From Cepaea nemoralis (Eukaryota > Mollusca > Gastropoda > Stylommatophora > Helicidae): a stretch of 64,000 nt of DNA. The stretch lies in NCBI GenBank assembly GCA_014155875.1, contig JACEFZ010003495.1:42501-106500 (forward strand), given 5' to 3'. Below are positions 39,401 to 43,142 of this stretch, in pieces; position 1 is the stretch's first letter; each line of letters starts with the position of its first letter. The notes beneath the pieces were generated by a model that saw only the letters and a program-made list of their open reading frames with translations, made no database searches and had not been told where the DNA came from. Position numbers and translations under genes: made by a program.

Positions 39401-39528
39401 TTGTTATATACATAATATTCCTCATTAACTAAATTGTGAAACATACATTATTTTATTTCAGACGAAGAATGAAGGAATCAATCACATTTGCAAATCCAGA
39501 CTTTACAGGTCCCAAAGCAACAATCTAG
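6323..39528 (+). CDS. Ig-V / Thr-rich stalk / FN3 type I membrane receptor (11 coding exons)
   Basis: Exons 6323-6380, 8789-8883, 9762-9855, 20699-20812, 21713-21856, 25428-25517, 31748-31893, 33545-33677, 34403-34444, 35621-35726 and 39462-39528 join in one frame for 362 residues. Residues 1-19 are a signal peptide; 21-120 an Ig domain (Cys42 to Cys104, Trp54, and the D98-x-G-x-Y-x-C104 motif); 121-199 a Thr/Pro-rich, probably O-glycosylated stalk; 200-291 a fibronectin III domain (Trp222, Leu261, Pro263, Tyr267); 313-340 a transmembrane helix; 341-362 the cytosolic tail with FANPDF. All introns are GT-AG. The domain set fits a cell-surface adhesion or recognition protein; ligand and cell type cannot be told. 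Start chosen because ATG directly opens a signal peptide. No orthologue is recognised. Introns are filled with recent insertions. Confidence 0.88.
6560..6837 (+). mobile_element. SINE family B copy with 15-bp target duplication
   Basis: tRNA-like head (CGAATGGATAAGAGCG, then B-box GCGGGTTCAACCCCC) and a (AATA)n tail. It is flanked by AAATGAAACTATAGC at 6545-6559 and 6838-6852, a perfect 15-bp target duplication. Other copies lie at 10184, 40848 and 55775. Confidence 0.85.
6853..7088 (+). mobile_element. SINE family A copy
   Basis: Starts with ACTCCGTGGCCGTGAACC directly after the target duplication of the preceding SINE and ends at AGGGATATGCAACAATA. The body carries GGAGCCGGTCGTTCAGAAAG, the family signature. 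Confidence 0.75.
7089..7837. other. no recognisable feature (intron 1)
   Basis: Part of intron 1 of the receptor gene. I see no exon with splice signals in phase and no repeat family. Confidence 0.5.
7838..8040 (-). mobile_element. SINE family C copy
   Basis: Carries ATATGGTGCAAGACG and ATCAATCGGCACTCGATGGG, the family C tail, and runs toward the head on the right. Boundaries approximate. Confidence 0.55.
8067..8250. repeat. ~46-bp tandem repeat, four units
   Basis: Four head-to-tail units begin TATTCTGCTGTCTTCAA and end GGGTCTCCCTG; starts at about 8067, 8112, 8158 and 8205. The open frame through it is a by-product of the repeat. Confidence 0.8.
8251..8597. other. AT-rich intron 1 sequence
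   Basis: A strongly AT-rich tract of TTTATAATTATAATT type lies at 8435-8520. No feature recognised. Confidence 0.5.
8598..8828 (+). repeat. ~51-bp tandem repeat spanning the intron 1 / exon 2 boundary
   Basis: Four full units (about 8598, 8656, 8708, 8758) and the start of a fifth (8809) share CCTGACTT.GTCA.TGTTTG..TTGCAGAGCCG.AGATTGTCTC. The fourth unit contains the acceptor used by exon 2, and the fifth start encodes PDFVTVY, so coding sequence itself lies in the repeat. Unit 1 keeps an AG acceptor but would read straight into a TAG. Confidence 0.8.
8789..8883 (+). CDS. receptor exon 2: Ig strands A-B
   Basis: Acceptor CCTATTGCAG ends 8788; donor GTCAGT starts 8884. With the split codon from exon 1 it encodes residues 20-51, including PQIVSSPDFVTVYTGQ and the B-strand Cys42 in VMFRC. 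Enters in phase 1 and leaves in phase 0. Confidence 0.85.
8996..9215. mobile_element. composite fragment: retroposon end, G-run and hAT end
   Basis: A (TTC)n run and GCGTTCGTCCAGAATG resemble the 3' end of the (GAA)-tailed retroposon on the minus strand. They are followed by a G-run of about 40 bases and then by GGTTGAGAACCATTG, the right end of a hAT MITE like that at 37908. No left hAT end is present, so this is a broken composite. Confidence 0.55.
9302..9541 (+). mobile_element. SINE family A copy
   Basis: Runs from GGCCGGTTCCGTGACATAGG to AAAGGATATGCAACTAAC and shares the CAATGGCAAACTACTGAAC signature. Confidence 0.75.
9556..9686 (-). mobile_element. SINE family C, head fragment
   Basis: Carries CGAACCCACAACCACCGGGCC and GAGCGTTTAGCCATGACGCT-type head sequence as in the copies at 5577 and 26160. 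The tail is missing. Confidence 0.55.
9762..9855 (+). CDS. receptor exon 3: Ig strands C to D
   Basis: Acceptor TTGATCTCACAG ends 9761; donor GTATAC starts 9856. The donor is weak at position +5. Encodes residues 52-82 with Trp54 (MSWSSV), a sequon N60-V-T, a third Ig cysteine Cys64 and VQDKRYSVISV. Enters in phase 0 and leaves in phase 1. Confidence 0.85.
9880..10054. repeat. tetranucleotide array (GTCC/GTCT/GCCT)n
   Basis: Pure tetranucleotide DNA starting about 25 bp after the exon 3 donor: blocks of GTCC, then GTCT, then GCCT, then about 70 bases of GTCT. Long open frames here are artefacts. Confidence 0.95.
10184..10684 (-). mobile_element. SINE family B copy carrying a hAT MITE
   Basis: Minus-strand copy flanked by TGTCCACGCTT (10173-10183) and TGTCCGCGCTT (10685-10695), an 11-bp duplication with one mismatch. 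A 195-bp MITE is nested at 10358-10552. Confidence 0.8.
10358..10552. mobile_element. hAT-type MITE, 195 bp
   Basis: Terminal inverted repeats CAGTGGCGTGCAGAGG and CCTCTGCACGCCACTG are perfect over 16 bp and are flanked by the perfect 8-bp duplication CCCCAAGT (10350-10357 and 10553-10560). The interior is G-rich. The 8-bp duplication and CAG-type ends fit hAT. No coding capacity, so non-autonomous. Confidence 0.9.
10696..11201. other. no recognisable feature (intron 3)
   Basis: An open frame on the minus strand (10663-10977) matches no family I know and overlaps the SINE end; I do not call it a gene. Confidence 0.5.
11207..11715 (-). repeat. 3' LTR (left on the + strand)
   Basis: 509 bp. 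On the minus strand it starts TGTCATCACC and ends GACGCCAACA. An AATAAA lies in the CACAATAAATAGG block and may be the LTR poly(A) signal. Confidence 0.92.
11719..11735 (-). promoter_or_regulatory. polypurine tract
   Basis: On the minus strand AGGAGGGGAGAGGGGAA lies three bases inside the 3' LTR, the expected place of the plus-strand primer for reverse transcription. Confidence 0.85.
11736..13305. other. non-coding interior of the LTR element (integrase position)
   Basis: About 1.57 kb between RNase H and the polypurine tract where integrase would be expected. I see no zinc-binding HHCC or DDE-type integrase sequence in either strand; all frames are closed at short intervals. Confidence 0.7.
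13306..15426 (-). pseudogene. pol remnant: linker, RT C-terminus and RNase H
   Basis: An open frame overlaps the end of gag-protease in another phase (15426 down) and encodes a Thr/Asn/Gln-rich linker. A frame to about 13875 has acidic repeats (EDIWTLP, DDDDNDIEDN), then a stretch resembling the beginning of RT that jumps straight to RT thumb sequence (FGLTIKPSKFEIGYTEIDFLGH). The finger-palm block with the YxDD catalytic motif is absent. After a frameshift near 13905, RT continues with LGLINYYSKFIPHW and a complete RNase H (LTTDASAIAIGGCL, LYVSRKLKKAE, LECLALLF, TDSSPL, GTDNILADILSR) to the stop at 13306. Confidence 0.85.
15248..17032 (-). CDS. gag-protease polyprotein of the LTR element (594 aa)
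   Basis: Complete open frame. Residues about 20-140 form a charged coiled coil built of repeated EERKLQ units. A capsid-like region follows (AYLENFECLMAYHKI, EYLKQRILQHFSLD, QTFIDYVSTVQDICTKW). A zinc knuckle CYFCRSWGHYSRYC fits CX2CX4HX4C, and a second Cys-rich block CQYCSLTHNAYEMC precedes it. Near the C-terminus LIRDTGATLCGV is the aspartic protease active-site motif (DTGA), so protease is fused to gag in one frame. The frame is undamaged, unlike pol. It would form the particle shell and mature it. Confidence 0.9.
   Translation of the reverse strand: MSSLDKCIEQGIKLGYKEEKLSEWAQKTHAENIAREERAIEREERKLQQDTEERKLQRETEERKLQQDAEERKLQLEAAEKKLQMELDAAAKQAQLNADTQLKLKQMEIESNTEISINKLRNKEEEQKYSKYKGLVKAFCAGDSISAYLENFECLMAYHKIIKADWAFILMRNLALEPLKVIETVPQEMRKDYEYLKQRILQHFSLDTAGYQQQFAKLAPQPNQTFIDYVSTVQDICTKWINSAKTNNSHDKLKELIIIDKIVSTIPTPFAKFLKQMDCKTIQEIESKGNAFYTANRDIFQLNISHNDTAAAVINTKYSKQTQGKFKPRSNSDKVAKCQYCSLTHNAYEMCDKSPNYPHHLKMMVDKQKAKRNAYQKAVKCYFCRSWGHYSRYCEGRKLLKQANAALVATSSDDETDSLIEGYNQHDNESELGNAVHIVNTIVDETCNACTKFQLDPSLPCGHTIPIANETANAALSATGKLTFLTGFVNRKKCSLIRDTGATLCGVKKTLVNTTDYTDRHVNCRTFSGTIERYPLAMVEIQTPYISGQLLCAVLEDPIADIILGNLPNIHPCSDKEIKDWEEKTRYPPHKYRY
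17722..17737 (-). promoter_or_regulatory. probable tRNA-primed primer-binding site
   Basis: On the minus strand TGGGGGCTAGTACCGG lies six bases downstream of the 5' LTR. The first eight bases are those expected for complementarity to the 3' end of tRNA-Pro; the rest matches less well. The six-base gap is larger than usual. Confidence 0.55.
17744..18252 (-). repeat. 5' LTR (right on the + strand)
   Basis: 509 bp, apparently identical to the LTR at 11207-11715. It would contain the element's promoter when read on the minus strand. Confidence 0.92.
18258..20400 (+). pseudogene. non-LTR retrotransposon (LINE family F) reverse transcriptase, broken
   Basis: Reads KKWMTEDILKLMEVRRNYK (from about 18500), then the RT with NALNHMKTGKTPGADNITIE, RTISIMSHITKILLRI, EEQCGFIEGKGTGNAVYILR, FIDYTKTFDKVRH, RGVRQGCVMSPDLF, the catalytic RYADDTVLIADNE, YSYLGTVITSYGR and the thumb/tail YIEPILLYGCEAWTIS and RRQSKFLGHVMRRSNLENLV. 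A TAA near 18633 and several frameshifts (near 19440, 19610, 19920) inactivate it. The 3' end is a GATG repeat at about 20395. Endonuclease is absent on the left, where the LTR element is inserted. Lies in intron 3. Confidence 0.85.
20699..20812 (+). CDS. receptor exon 4: Ig strands E to G
   Basis: Acceptor ACCTTCATTCAG ends 20698; donor GTAAGT starts 20813. Encodes residues 84-120, including YNLQILDVRKSDQGFYKC with the Ig motif D98-x-G-x-Y-x-C104. Enters and leaves in phase 1. Intron 3 before it is 10.8 kb because of the LTR element and LINE. Confidence 0.88.
21111..21325 (-). mobile_element. SINE family C copy
   Basis: Contains ATATGGTGCTAGACTAG, ACCAATCGGCGATCG and TGACGTAGTCAAT, in the order seen in the family copies at 5190 and 5577. 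Lies in intron 4. Confidence 0.6.
21366..21550 (+). mobile_element. LINE family F, 3' end fragment
   Basis: AAGATGGCGAACAATGACC and CTTATCGCCATAGTAAAG, then an ATG-rich tail, match the 3' end of the LINE at 20350-20400. Confidence 0.6.
21713..21856 (+). CDS. receptor exon 5: Thr-rich stalk
   Basis: Acceptor TTCTATCTACAG ends 21712; donor GTAAGT starts 21857. Residues 122-168 contain repeats of TTVG and TTDR coded by a 12-bp tandem repeat (GGACAACAG plus three bases). Such Thr-rich segments are commonly O-glycosylated stalks. Phase 1 at both ends, so its removal would keep the frame. Confidence 0.82.
22041..22299. repeat. CA-rich and (AAT)n microsatellites
   Basis: CA/CACG-rich DNA at 22041-22180 and AATAAT repeats at 22203-22299, in intron 5. 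Confidence 0.9.
22572..22819 (-). mobile_element. SINE family A copy with 11-bp target duplication
   Basis: Flanked by CGGTATACACT at 22561-22571 and 22820-22830. On the minus strand the head carries the A-box-like GAGGGGTTACA-type and B-box-like GGTTCTTCCCCC sequence; the tail is GTCCTGTAAAAGGATATG. Intron 5. Confidence 0.88.
22831..23715. other. no recognisable feature (intron 5)
   Basis: No exon with matching phase, no repeat end recognised. Confidence 0.5.
23716..24400 (-). pseudogene. LINE family F, 3' portion on the minus strand
   Basis: The minus strand from 24343 encodes MGLELNCKKALVMIITKEKE and YNYLGTVITSNGRRLEEIRT, which is the RT thumb region of the 18-20 kb LINE. 23740-23930 matches its 3' non-coding end (CGATAAGCGTGAGCGGTCAT on +). 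An ATG/CAT-rich tail is at 23716. 5' truncated. Confidence 0.75.
24401..25427. other. no recognisable feature (intron 5)
   Basis: Sequence without repeat ends or domain matches that I can recognise. Confidence 0.5.
25428..25517 (+). CDS. receptor exon 6: Thr/Pro-rich stalk
   Basis: Acceptor TTGCCATTTAG ends 25427; donor GTGAGT starts 25518. Residues 170-198 (PPEIQTASLPPETQTTTALP then ETPTTTNY) continue the stalk. Phase 1 at both ends. The last codons plus the first of exon 7 can form the sequon N197-Y-S. Confidence 0.82.
25718..25962 (+). mobile_element. SINE family A copy, best preserved
   Basis: Flanked by ATATAAATTG at 25708-25717 and 25963-25972. Head: A-box TCTGGCTGAGGGGTTA and B-box CGGTTCGACCCCC, typical of a tRNA-derived Pol III promoter. 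Tail: GTCCTGTAAAGGATATGCAA. Useful as the reference copy of the family. Intron 6. Confidence 0.9.
26160..26362 (-). mobile_element. SINE family C copy
   Basis: Contains ATAAATCGGCAGTTGGTGGG, CCTGGTACCCGTTTTAG and GCGAGCGTTTAGCCATTACG, in the family order. Intron 6. Confidence 0.65.
26363..27061. other. no recognisable feature (intron 6)
   Basis: A C-rich run lies at 26478-26500. No further feature recognised. Confidence 0.5.
27062..27910 (+). pseudogene. LINE C-terminus with RNase H domain
   Basis: Encodes an RNase H domain of the kind carried by I/Jockey-like LINEs: DVIIYTDGSVLRGRRNACGF, then after a frameshift near 27363 MEMEAVSAAFRWME and VIITDSERMLSTVR, then after another shift SIIWIFSPGHAGVLGNEQAD. 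The Asp, Glu, Asp and His-x-Gly-x-x-Gly-Asn-x-x-Ala-Asp positions of RNase H are visible. The frame ends ECAECCDVGS and stop, followed by an (AATC)n tail. 5' truncated and frameshifted. Its last 70 bases resemble the ends of SINE sequences at 6225 and 34470. Lies in intron 6. Confidence 0.85.
27929..30596. repeat. 2.7-kb minisatellite of 19- and 20-bp units with higher-order structure
   Basis: The left third repeats a 19-bp unit (CTGCAGCTCATTGTTGTTA); the right two thirds repeat a 20-bp unit (CTGCAGCTCATTGCTGTCTA and variants). A longer signature containing GCTAATTACTTTCTACTACA recurs at 29083, 29425 and 29947, giving higher-order spacings of 342 and 522 bp, which differ by nine 20-bp units. 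Open frames of up to 602 codons here arise because three units make a multiple of three; they are not genes. In intron 6. Confidence 0.95.
30605..31357 (+). mobile_element. second GT-rich minisatellite plus shared unique block
   Basis: A GT-rich array (GGGATGTGTGTGGGTGGG-type units) to about 31230 is followed by a block at 31233-31357 that closely matches 2322-2425 (AATATGCATTGTTTATG, GATGAGTGATTGGAAGGGC). It starts directly at the edge of the 20-bp minisatellite. The (TTTG)n tail seen in the other copy is absent. Confidence 0.7.
31358..31747. other. no recognisable feature (end of intron 6)
   Basis: Leads into the acceptor region of exon 7; no repeat or exon seen. Confidence 0.5.
31748..31893 (+). 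CDS. receptor exon 7: first half of fibronectin III domain
   Basis: Acceptor TGCTTGAACAG ends 31747; donor GTAAGT starts 31894. Encodes residues 200-247: PDMPTGLMVIKADGSTDVLL with the FN3 Trp222, then RFTVFYKAL. A second AG nine bases downstream (GTCTCCCAG, ending 31756) would also keep the frame and drop three codons. Enters in phase 1, leaves in phase 0, the usual mid-FN3 split. Confidence 0.85.
31894..32416. other. intron 7, weak internal repetition
   Basis: The phrase TAAGTTA.CATTGTGAATA recurs several times (near 31895, 31955, 32010, 32255), suggesting an old tandem duplication of the exon 7 donor neighbourhood. Confidence 0.5.
32417..32654 (-). mobile_element. SINE family A copy with 11-bp target duplication
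   Basis: Flanked by AGTGTTAACTT at 32406-32416 and 32655-32665. Tail CCTTTACAGGACATCGC on the left, head with CGATTCGAACCAC on the right. Intron 7. Confidence 0.88.
32752..32850. repeat. (CA)n microsatellite
   Basis: Nearly pure CA with CG and TATATA interruptions. Confidence 0.95.
32851..33270 (+). pseudogene. possible second mariner remnant
   Basis: Starts ATACGAGGGGTGG, like many mariner ends, and at 33140-33210 one frame reads EGINKLVDRWAKHVAWQRDY and a stop, which is typical of a mariner transposase C-terminus. The catalytic domain is missing. Weakly supported; in intron 7. Confidence 0.5.
33285..33491. repeat. (CTGT/CTGC)n and (GT)n microsatellite
   Basis: Tetranucleotide blocks followed by a GT run that ends about 50 bp before exon 8. 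Confidence 0.95.
33545..33677 (+). CDS. receptor exon 8: second half of fibronectin III domain
   Basis: Acceptor TTCATTGTTGGCAG ends 33544; donor GTGGGT starts 33678. Residues 248-291 contain TTYYHFTNLKPRTFYTAYVI, the FN3 F-G core with Leu261, Pro263 and Tyr267. Enters in phase 0, leaves in phase 1. Confidence 0.87.
34195..34300. repeat. GAT-rich tract
   Basis: Imperfect GATGATGGT repeats in intron 8; the Asp/Met-rich frames are artefacts. Confidence 0.8.
34403..34444 (+). CDS. receptor exon 9: juxtamembrane linker
   Basis: Acceptor GGTTTATTACAG ends 34402; donor GTATGT starts 34445. Encodes FNDAPTDNKDKSS (residues 293-305), a polar linker. Phase 1 at both ends, 42 nt, so it could be skipped without a frameshift. 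Confidence 0.75.
34470..34560 (+). mobile_element. SINE family N tail fragment
   Basis: GATGAGGACGGAGCACGC, ATGGGAATGTCCCGAGTGC and GTGATGTCGG match the 3' end of the LINE at 27.8 kb and of the SINE at 5897-6290. Confidence 0.65.
34561..35320. other. no recognisable feature (intron 9)
   Basis: No repeat ends or additional exon recognised. Confidence 0.5.
35322..35570 (+). mobile_element. tRNA-derived SINE (family D)
   Basis: Head: A-box GTGGCTAAGTGATTAAG and B-box GGTCGTAGGTTCGTTTT. Ends just before exon 10, about 50 bp upstream. A second copy is at 43525-43700 on the minus strand. Confidence 0.65.
35621..35726 (+). CDS. receptor exon 10: transmembrane helix
   Basis: Acceptor ATCTTGTCTTTCAG ends 35620; donor GTATGT starts 35727. 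Residues 307-340 hold SHDDNE, then a long hydrophobic segment starting LILGIGIGVTAAAVILIMM and ending FIC, followed by Arg residues. The positive side faces the cytosol, so the protein is type I. Enters in phase 1, leaves in phase 2. Confidence 0.9.
36170..36386 (+). mobile_element. SINE family A copy inserted in an older SINE A fragment
   Basis: Flanked by AGTTTGCCATT at 36159-36169 and 36387-36397. The sequence before it (TTTTACGTTTAGTAG) is itself SINE A sequence in the other orientation, so this copy landed in an older one. Confidence 0.85.
36898..36967. repeat. 24-bp inverted repeat, 22-nt loop
   Basis: Arms AAGACACAAACAATAGAT and ATCTATTGTTTGTGTCTT extend to 24 bp with one mismatch. 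Intron 10. Could be a small foldback element. Confidence 0.7.
37395..37639 (-). mobile_element. SINE family A copy with 8-bp target duplication
   Basis: Flanked by CGTATGCT at 37387-37394 and 37640-37647. Same subfamily as the copy at 6853. Intron 10. Confidence 0.82.
37908..38314. mobile_element. hAT-type MITE, 407 bp
   Basis: Terminal inverted repeats CAGTGGTTCTCAACC / GGTTGAGAACCACTG are perfect over 15 bp; the 8-bp duplication CTCTAATA is at 37900-37907 and 38315-38322. The interior has C-runs and G-runs near the ends. Intron 10. Related to the MITE at 52965. Confidence 0.92.
38323..39461. other. no recognisable feature (end of intron 10)
   Basis: No coding segment in phase 2 with splice signals other than exon 11; no repeat recognised. 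Confidence 0.5.
39462..39528 (+). CDS. receptor exon 11: cytosolic tail and stop
   Basis: Acceptor TTTTATTTCAG ends 39461. Completes an Arg codon and encodes RRMKESITFANPDFTGPKAT and Ile, then TAG at 39526-39528. FANPDF (residues 350-355) fits FxNPx(Y/F), the PTB-binding and endocytosis motif class. No ITAM or ITIM tyrosine is present. Confidence 0.85.
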
Positions 39529-39724
39529 AATTTACAGATCTCAACTATAAAAGCATGAGTGTATAAATGTTCAAATTATAAATGTAAATTGAATATTCAA
39601 AAGAAGAGTTCATCAGTCCTAGCTGTGTATGATGTTAGGGCCTTGCGAATACAAGTTTGATCACTGACGTAAATACGCATGGTTTTATTATATGGGAACA
39701 GGTTTTTACAAAAAAAATTTTGAA

Positions 39725-39730
39725 AATAAA
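39725..39730 (+). promoter_or_regulatory. candidate poly(A) signal of the receptor gene
   Basis: AATAAA about 200 bp after the stop codon. A SINE-like element is inserted ten bases further on, so the original cleavage region may be disturbed. Confidence 0.55.
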
Positions 39731-39739
39731 CTCTATTTT

Positions 39740-40075
39740 GCTTTATTTGGTCCCCCCCCCCCCCCCCCCCCTTTCCCGGTATTTGAGATTTAAACATTGA
39801 GCACAACCCACTACTGGCAACGCTGATTGTTTTCCGGTACGAACCTAAGGCTTTGTCCACGTCAATTTGGAAGCACTAGACTCGAGTTTCGCTCTCATTT
39901 GAACTCGTCAGTAGTGCATATCCTTGACTGGATCCGGGATCACGCCCGGATCACTGGCGTGGTTTAGTGGTTCGAGCGAAACTCGAGTATAGTGCTTCCA
40001 AATTGACGAGGACAAAGCCTTAGGTTCGTACCGGAATACGATCAGTTGCCAGTAGTGAGTTGTGCTCAATGTTTA
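39740..40075 (-). mobile_element. foldback SINE-like element with 12-bp target duplication
   Basis: Flanked by AAACTCTATTTT at 39728-39739 and 40076-40087. Two arms of about 103 bp (39791-39894 and 39974-40075) form an inverted repeat around an 80-base loop. On the + strand the right part resembles a tRNA-derived head (GTGGTTTAGTGGTTCGAGC and TTAGGTTCGTACC). A C-run lies near the left end. Confidence 0.75.
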
Positions 40076-40087
40076 AAACTCTATTTT

Positions 40088-40845
40088 ATTCAATTCGTTT
40101 TCTTTTTCTAACACTTTCTGTCGTCAACGTGAATATATCCAAATATAGCAGCAATCAACGTGTGCTGTTTGATGTCCACACAGCTTGTCTTCGAATAGAC
40201 ATGTTGTAGGCCAGTGTAGTTTCTCAGTTCTGCTTATGTTGGACACTCCCGCTCACAATGTTTTGCTGCCAGTACGTTAGTTAGTTATTCGTGGTTCCAA
40301 CATCATGGCAACGGGTCGTCCCCATATTGCTCCGTTCCTGTGTCAGTGAATACCACACAAAACGCTCCTCACTACCCCATGTGAACAATGGGATAGACAG
40401 GAGTATCGGCAAGCCAACAGCCCGCACAGGTACACTGTGCATAATGCCGCCTACAGAATGCCAACAATAAACTGCCATTTTACCAGTAGCACAGTCATAT
40501 ACTTCACTATCTCCTATCATTAGTTTATTAAACATAGCCATGAAAATATGCGTGGTAAGCAGAAGAAACCAATAAATACAAATCCTACAGCGTTTGTGTG
40601 TGTGTGTTTACTTTCACACCGCATCCATTACATTTAGTTGCACATGGTGCTGCCAAACAGTTGATTTTGTTTACACATTATCGAAGAAATGTACACGATG
40701 TTTTCTGCATTCTCTAACAGGTGGGGCACACTAAAGTGTAACATTGATAGATTACCACTGAAATATATAAGTCACACAAAGTGAGAGAGTAGAATACAAG
40801 CAATGCGACTTCGGAGACTAAATGAAGTAAAGTCATGAAAAAATT
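40088..40845. other. no recognisable feature
   Basis: Sequence downstream of the receptor gene; no exon pair or repeat recognised. Confidence 0.5.
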
Positions 40846-40847
40846 TT

Positions 40848-41150
40848 TATGATTTCTTGATGCGCTCGCTCGCCTTGAACTCAAGCGTAGTCCATATACA
40901 TTACTTCTAGTAGTGCTGGACTGATTTTTGCGTATTGATTAGCTTTCCCTATTAACAGTGTCCCTCGCCATCAGGCGAACTCACTCCGACTTTAGGTGTA
41001 CTTGTAATTTACGCTCCAAGTCAAGGATGATAGGTCACAATTTTAGTCCAGCTGTCCGGTGTAGGGGTTTAATACCCGTTACCTCGGCATCAGTACACGT
41101 GATGTTTAAGAACACGCGTTCTTATCCATTCGGCCATGCTGACCTACTTT
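40848..41150 (-). mobile_element. SINE family B copy
   Basis: GATGCGCTCGCTCGCCTTGA, CATCAGGCGAACTCACTCCG and ACCTCGGCATCAGTACAC follow the order of the copy at 10184. Confidence 0.8.
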
Positions 41151-41344
41151 TAAATGATATAATAGACGACAATTCCAGAGACATAAAAACAAAACATACA
41201 ACTTAAAATGTGTTATTCATTACGTTTTGTAAGGTCATTTGTTAAGTCTTTACATGGGACGATATTCTGCCAAAAGTTGTTGTTGTGAGTAAAATGTTGC
41301 AGTATACTCAGTCCAACATAAATGAATCTCTTTGGAGTCAGCTT

Positions 41345-41592
41345 GTTACATTTCGCGGGCTCTGTGGAGAAGGTTTTACGGACGCAATTCGTAATCCTGC
41401 ATACTGCGTTCGAAACACAGCTGCGGCGATCTGGCTACAGACCGCCGTGCGTTGGTTTTCATAAAAGTGTTATGAGCGCCGGTCATTCAGAAAACAATGG
41501 CAAATTACTGAACGTGAACTTGCCAACAAATCACAAACAGCCAAACAAAATTCTGGGGTCGAATGCGACGCCCTGTAAAGGATATGCAACTA
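41345..41592 (+). mobile_element. SINE family A copy
   Basis: TTTTACGGACGCAATTCGTA, GCGCCGGTCATTCAGAAAAC and TGTAAAGGATATGCAAC match the family. Confidence 0.8.
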
Positions 41593-42349
41593 ACTTTAAC
41601 TTACTTTACGTTTCTAAGTGCAACCGGGTTTGATGACGAGTTTAATGATGAGTTTGTAAATATATTATTAGAGACGCGGTAGTTTAAGCTTCACAGGTAA
41701 ATGTAGAGGCAGAATTCTCAGTTGTTAAAAATAGGGCTTAAGTTCGTCTTTCTGATGATGATGATTATGATGATGAAAGTCTTTATGAACATATCATAAA
41801 TTAAATAAAATTGTTGGGAATACAATTGTTATCTAACGAATGTTGATACTGTTTTAAATTCCATTCAAAAACATTTAGAAAATCTACAGGAATGTCACAA
41901 TGCAATTATATTTCTTTCTCAATTTCGAGAAGTGGCTGAAGAGATGTGTTAAAGTCTAGCTTTGATGTTCATGTTTCCCTTGTAATTACAAACGAAGCAA
42001 AAGTTATAAGGATATCGATGGTCTTGACCTCTTCAACGACTGATAACATAATTTGAGCAGGGGAATTGTAGATGGGGCGGACCCTACCAAGTATATGGAA
42101 CAGTCAAGAGCATACCCCGTGTCGTGGAGTAGTTTGGGAATCTAATAGCTCATGTAATTGTACTCAGTTCACATTCGAAACAAAGAGCAGCCATAATAAT
42201 TGACAACCAAATAGGAACTCTTTAGCAGATTAAACAAGACGTTTGACAGGGTTGTGTACTATCACTAGATCTGGTTAGTTTATCTTCTTCTGATAGCCCA
42301 TGTCGTGTAATGCTGATGATCATTTCTGTCCACACCTCTCTGTCTCGTG
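41593..42349. other. no clear feature
   Basis: Some phrases (such as AGGGTTGTGTACTATCACTA near 42250) resemble decayed LINE sequence, but too little is left to annotate. Confidence 0.4.
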
Positions 42350-42830
42350 ATGAAGAATATTCTCTATAATGTATCTTTACCAGTCATTGTGAGTAAAAAG
42401 TTCCTAAGAGCGATGAGCGATATTGAGCCAATTCTGATGTATGGGAGCGAATCATGGACAATTAGCAAGCATGTGAACAGTTATATGAAGAGTGTTAGTT
42501 ATATTGAAGAATGGTTAGAACACCGTTGACGGATAGAAAGGGCAATGCAATTATCTTGAAATAAGCGTCAGAAGACGACAGTCTACTTTCTTTGATCATA
42601 TCATGAGTAGGAGAAAGCTGGAGATAGTCGTCACAATGGGAAAGTTGGAGGGGAGGAGAGGAAGGGGGAGACAAATTGAGAAAATGCTTGACAGTGAGAC
42701 ATCATGGCATGAAGGAACATCAGTGTCAGAAATGATTGGCAGCACACGAGACAGGGGGCTGTGAACAGATTTGATCACCAACGCCACTCTACGTAGACTT
42801 TAAGAAGAGGAAGGTTCTCACCGACCTGAG
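42350..42830 (+). pseudogene. LINE C-terminal remnant (family G-like)
   Basis: DIEPILMYGSESWTISKHVN, then after frameshifts MSRRKLEIVVTMGKLEGRRG and IEKMLDG, the standard tail of LINE reverse transcriptases. No catalytic region. Confidence 0.7.
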
Positions 42831-42984
42831 CGGCAAAATATTGTAGTAAGCAGGAACAGTCAAGACCGGCACTGGCGCTCAAAGCATTCTTAAATAAATA
42901 ACGCACCAAAACTGTCATTTACAAACTGTCATTTACTGCCAATATAGTACCTTGCGGTGTATGGCAGAGGGGTCTTTGAGCCCG

Positions 42985-43142
42985 AGGAATAAAGGCCGCT
43001 TGGCTAGTGCAGTCGCCGCGAACTGTGCAGGTTAGGATTTTCTTTTTGCCCCCGACAGAAAAAAATCCGACACCTTACCGAGGGATCGAACCCGGGTCTC
43101 CCGAATGAGAGTCCGGCGTTCTAACCACTCGGCCAGCCACTC
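42985..43142 (-). mobile_element. tRNA-derived SINE (family E)
   Basis: On the minus strand GAGTGGCTGGCCGAGTGG and CGGGTTCGATCCCTCGG give strong A- and B-boxes. The anticodon-loop position reads CTCTCAT, so a Glu(CTC)-like tRNA origin is possible. Confidence 0.7.

Noticed and set aside
40281..40541. An 86-codon minus-strand frame with a reasonable composition
   Set aside because: Begins with Met but has no recognisable domain, no splice partners in phase and no sign of conservation that I can assess.
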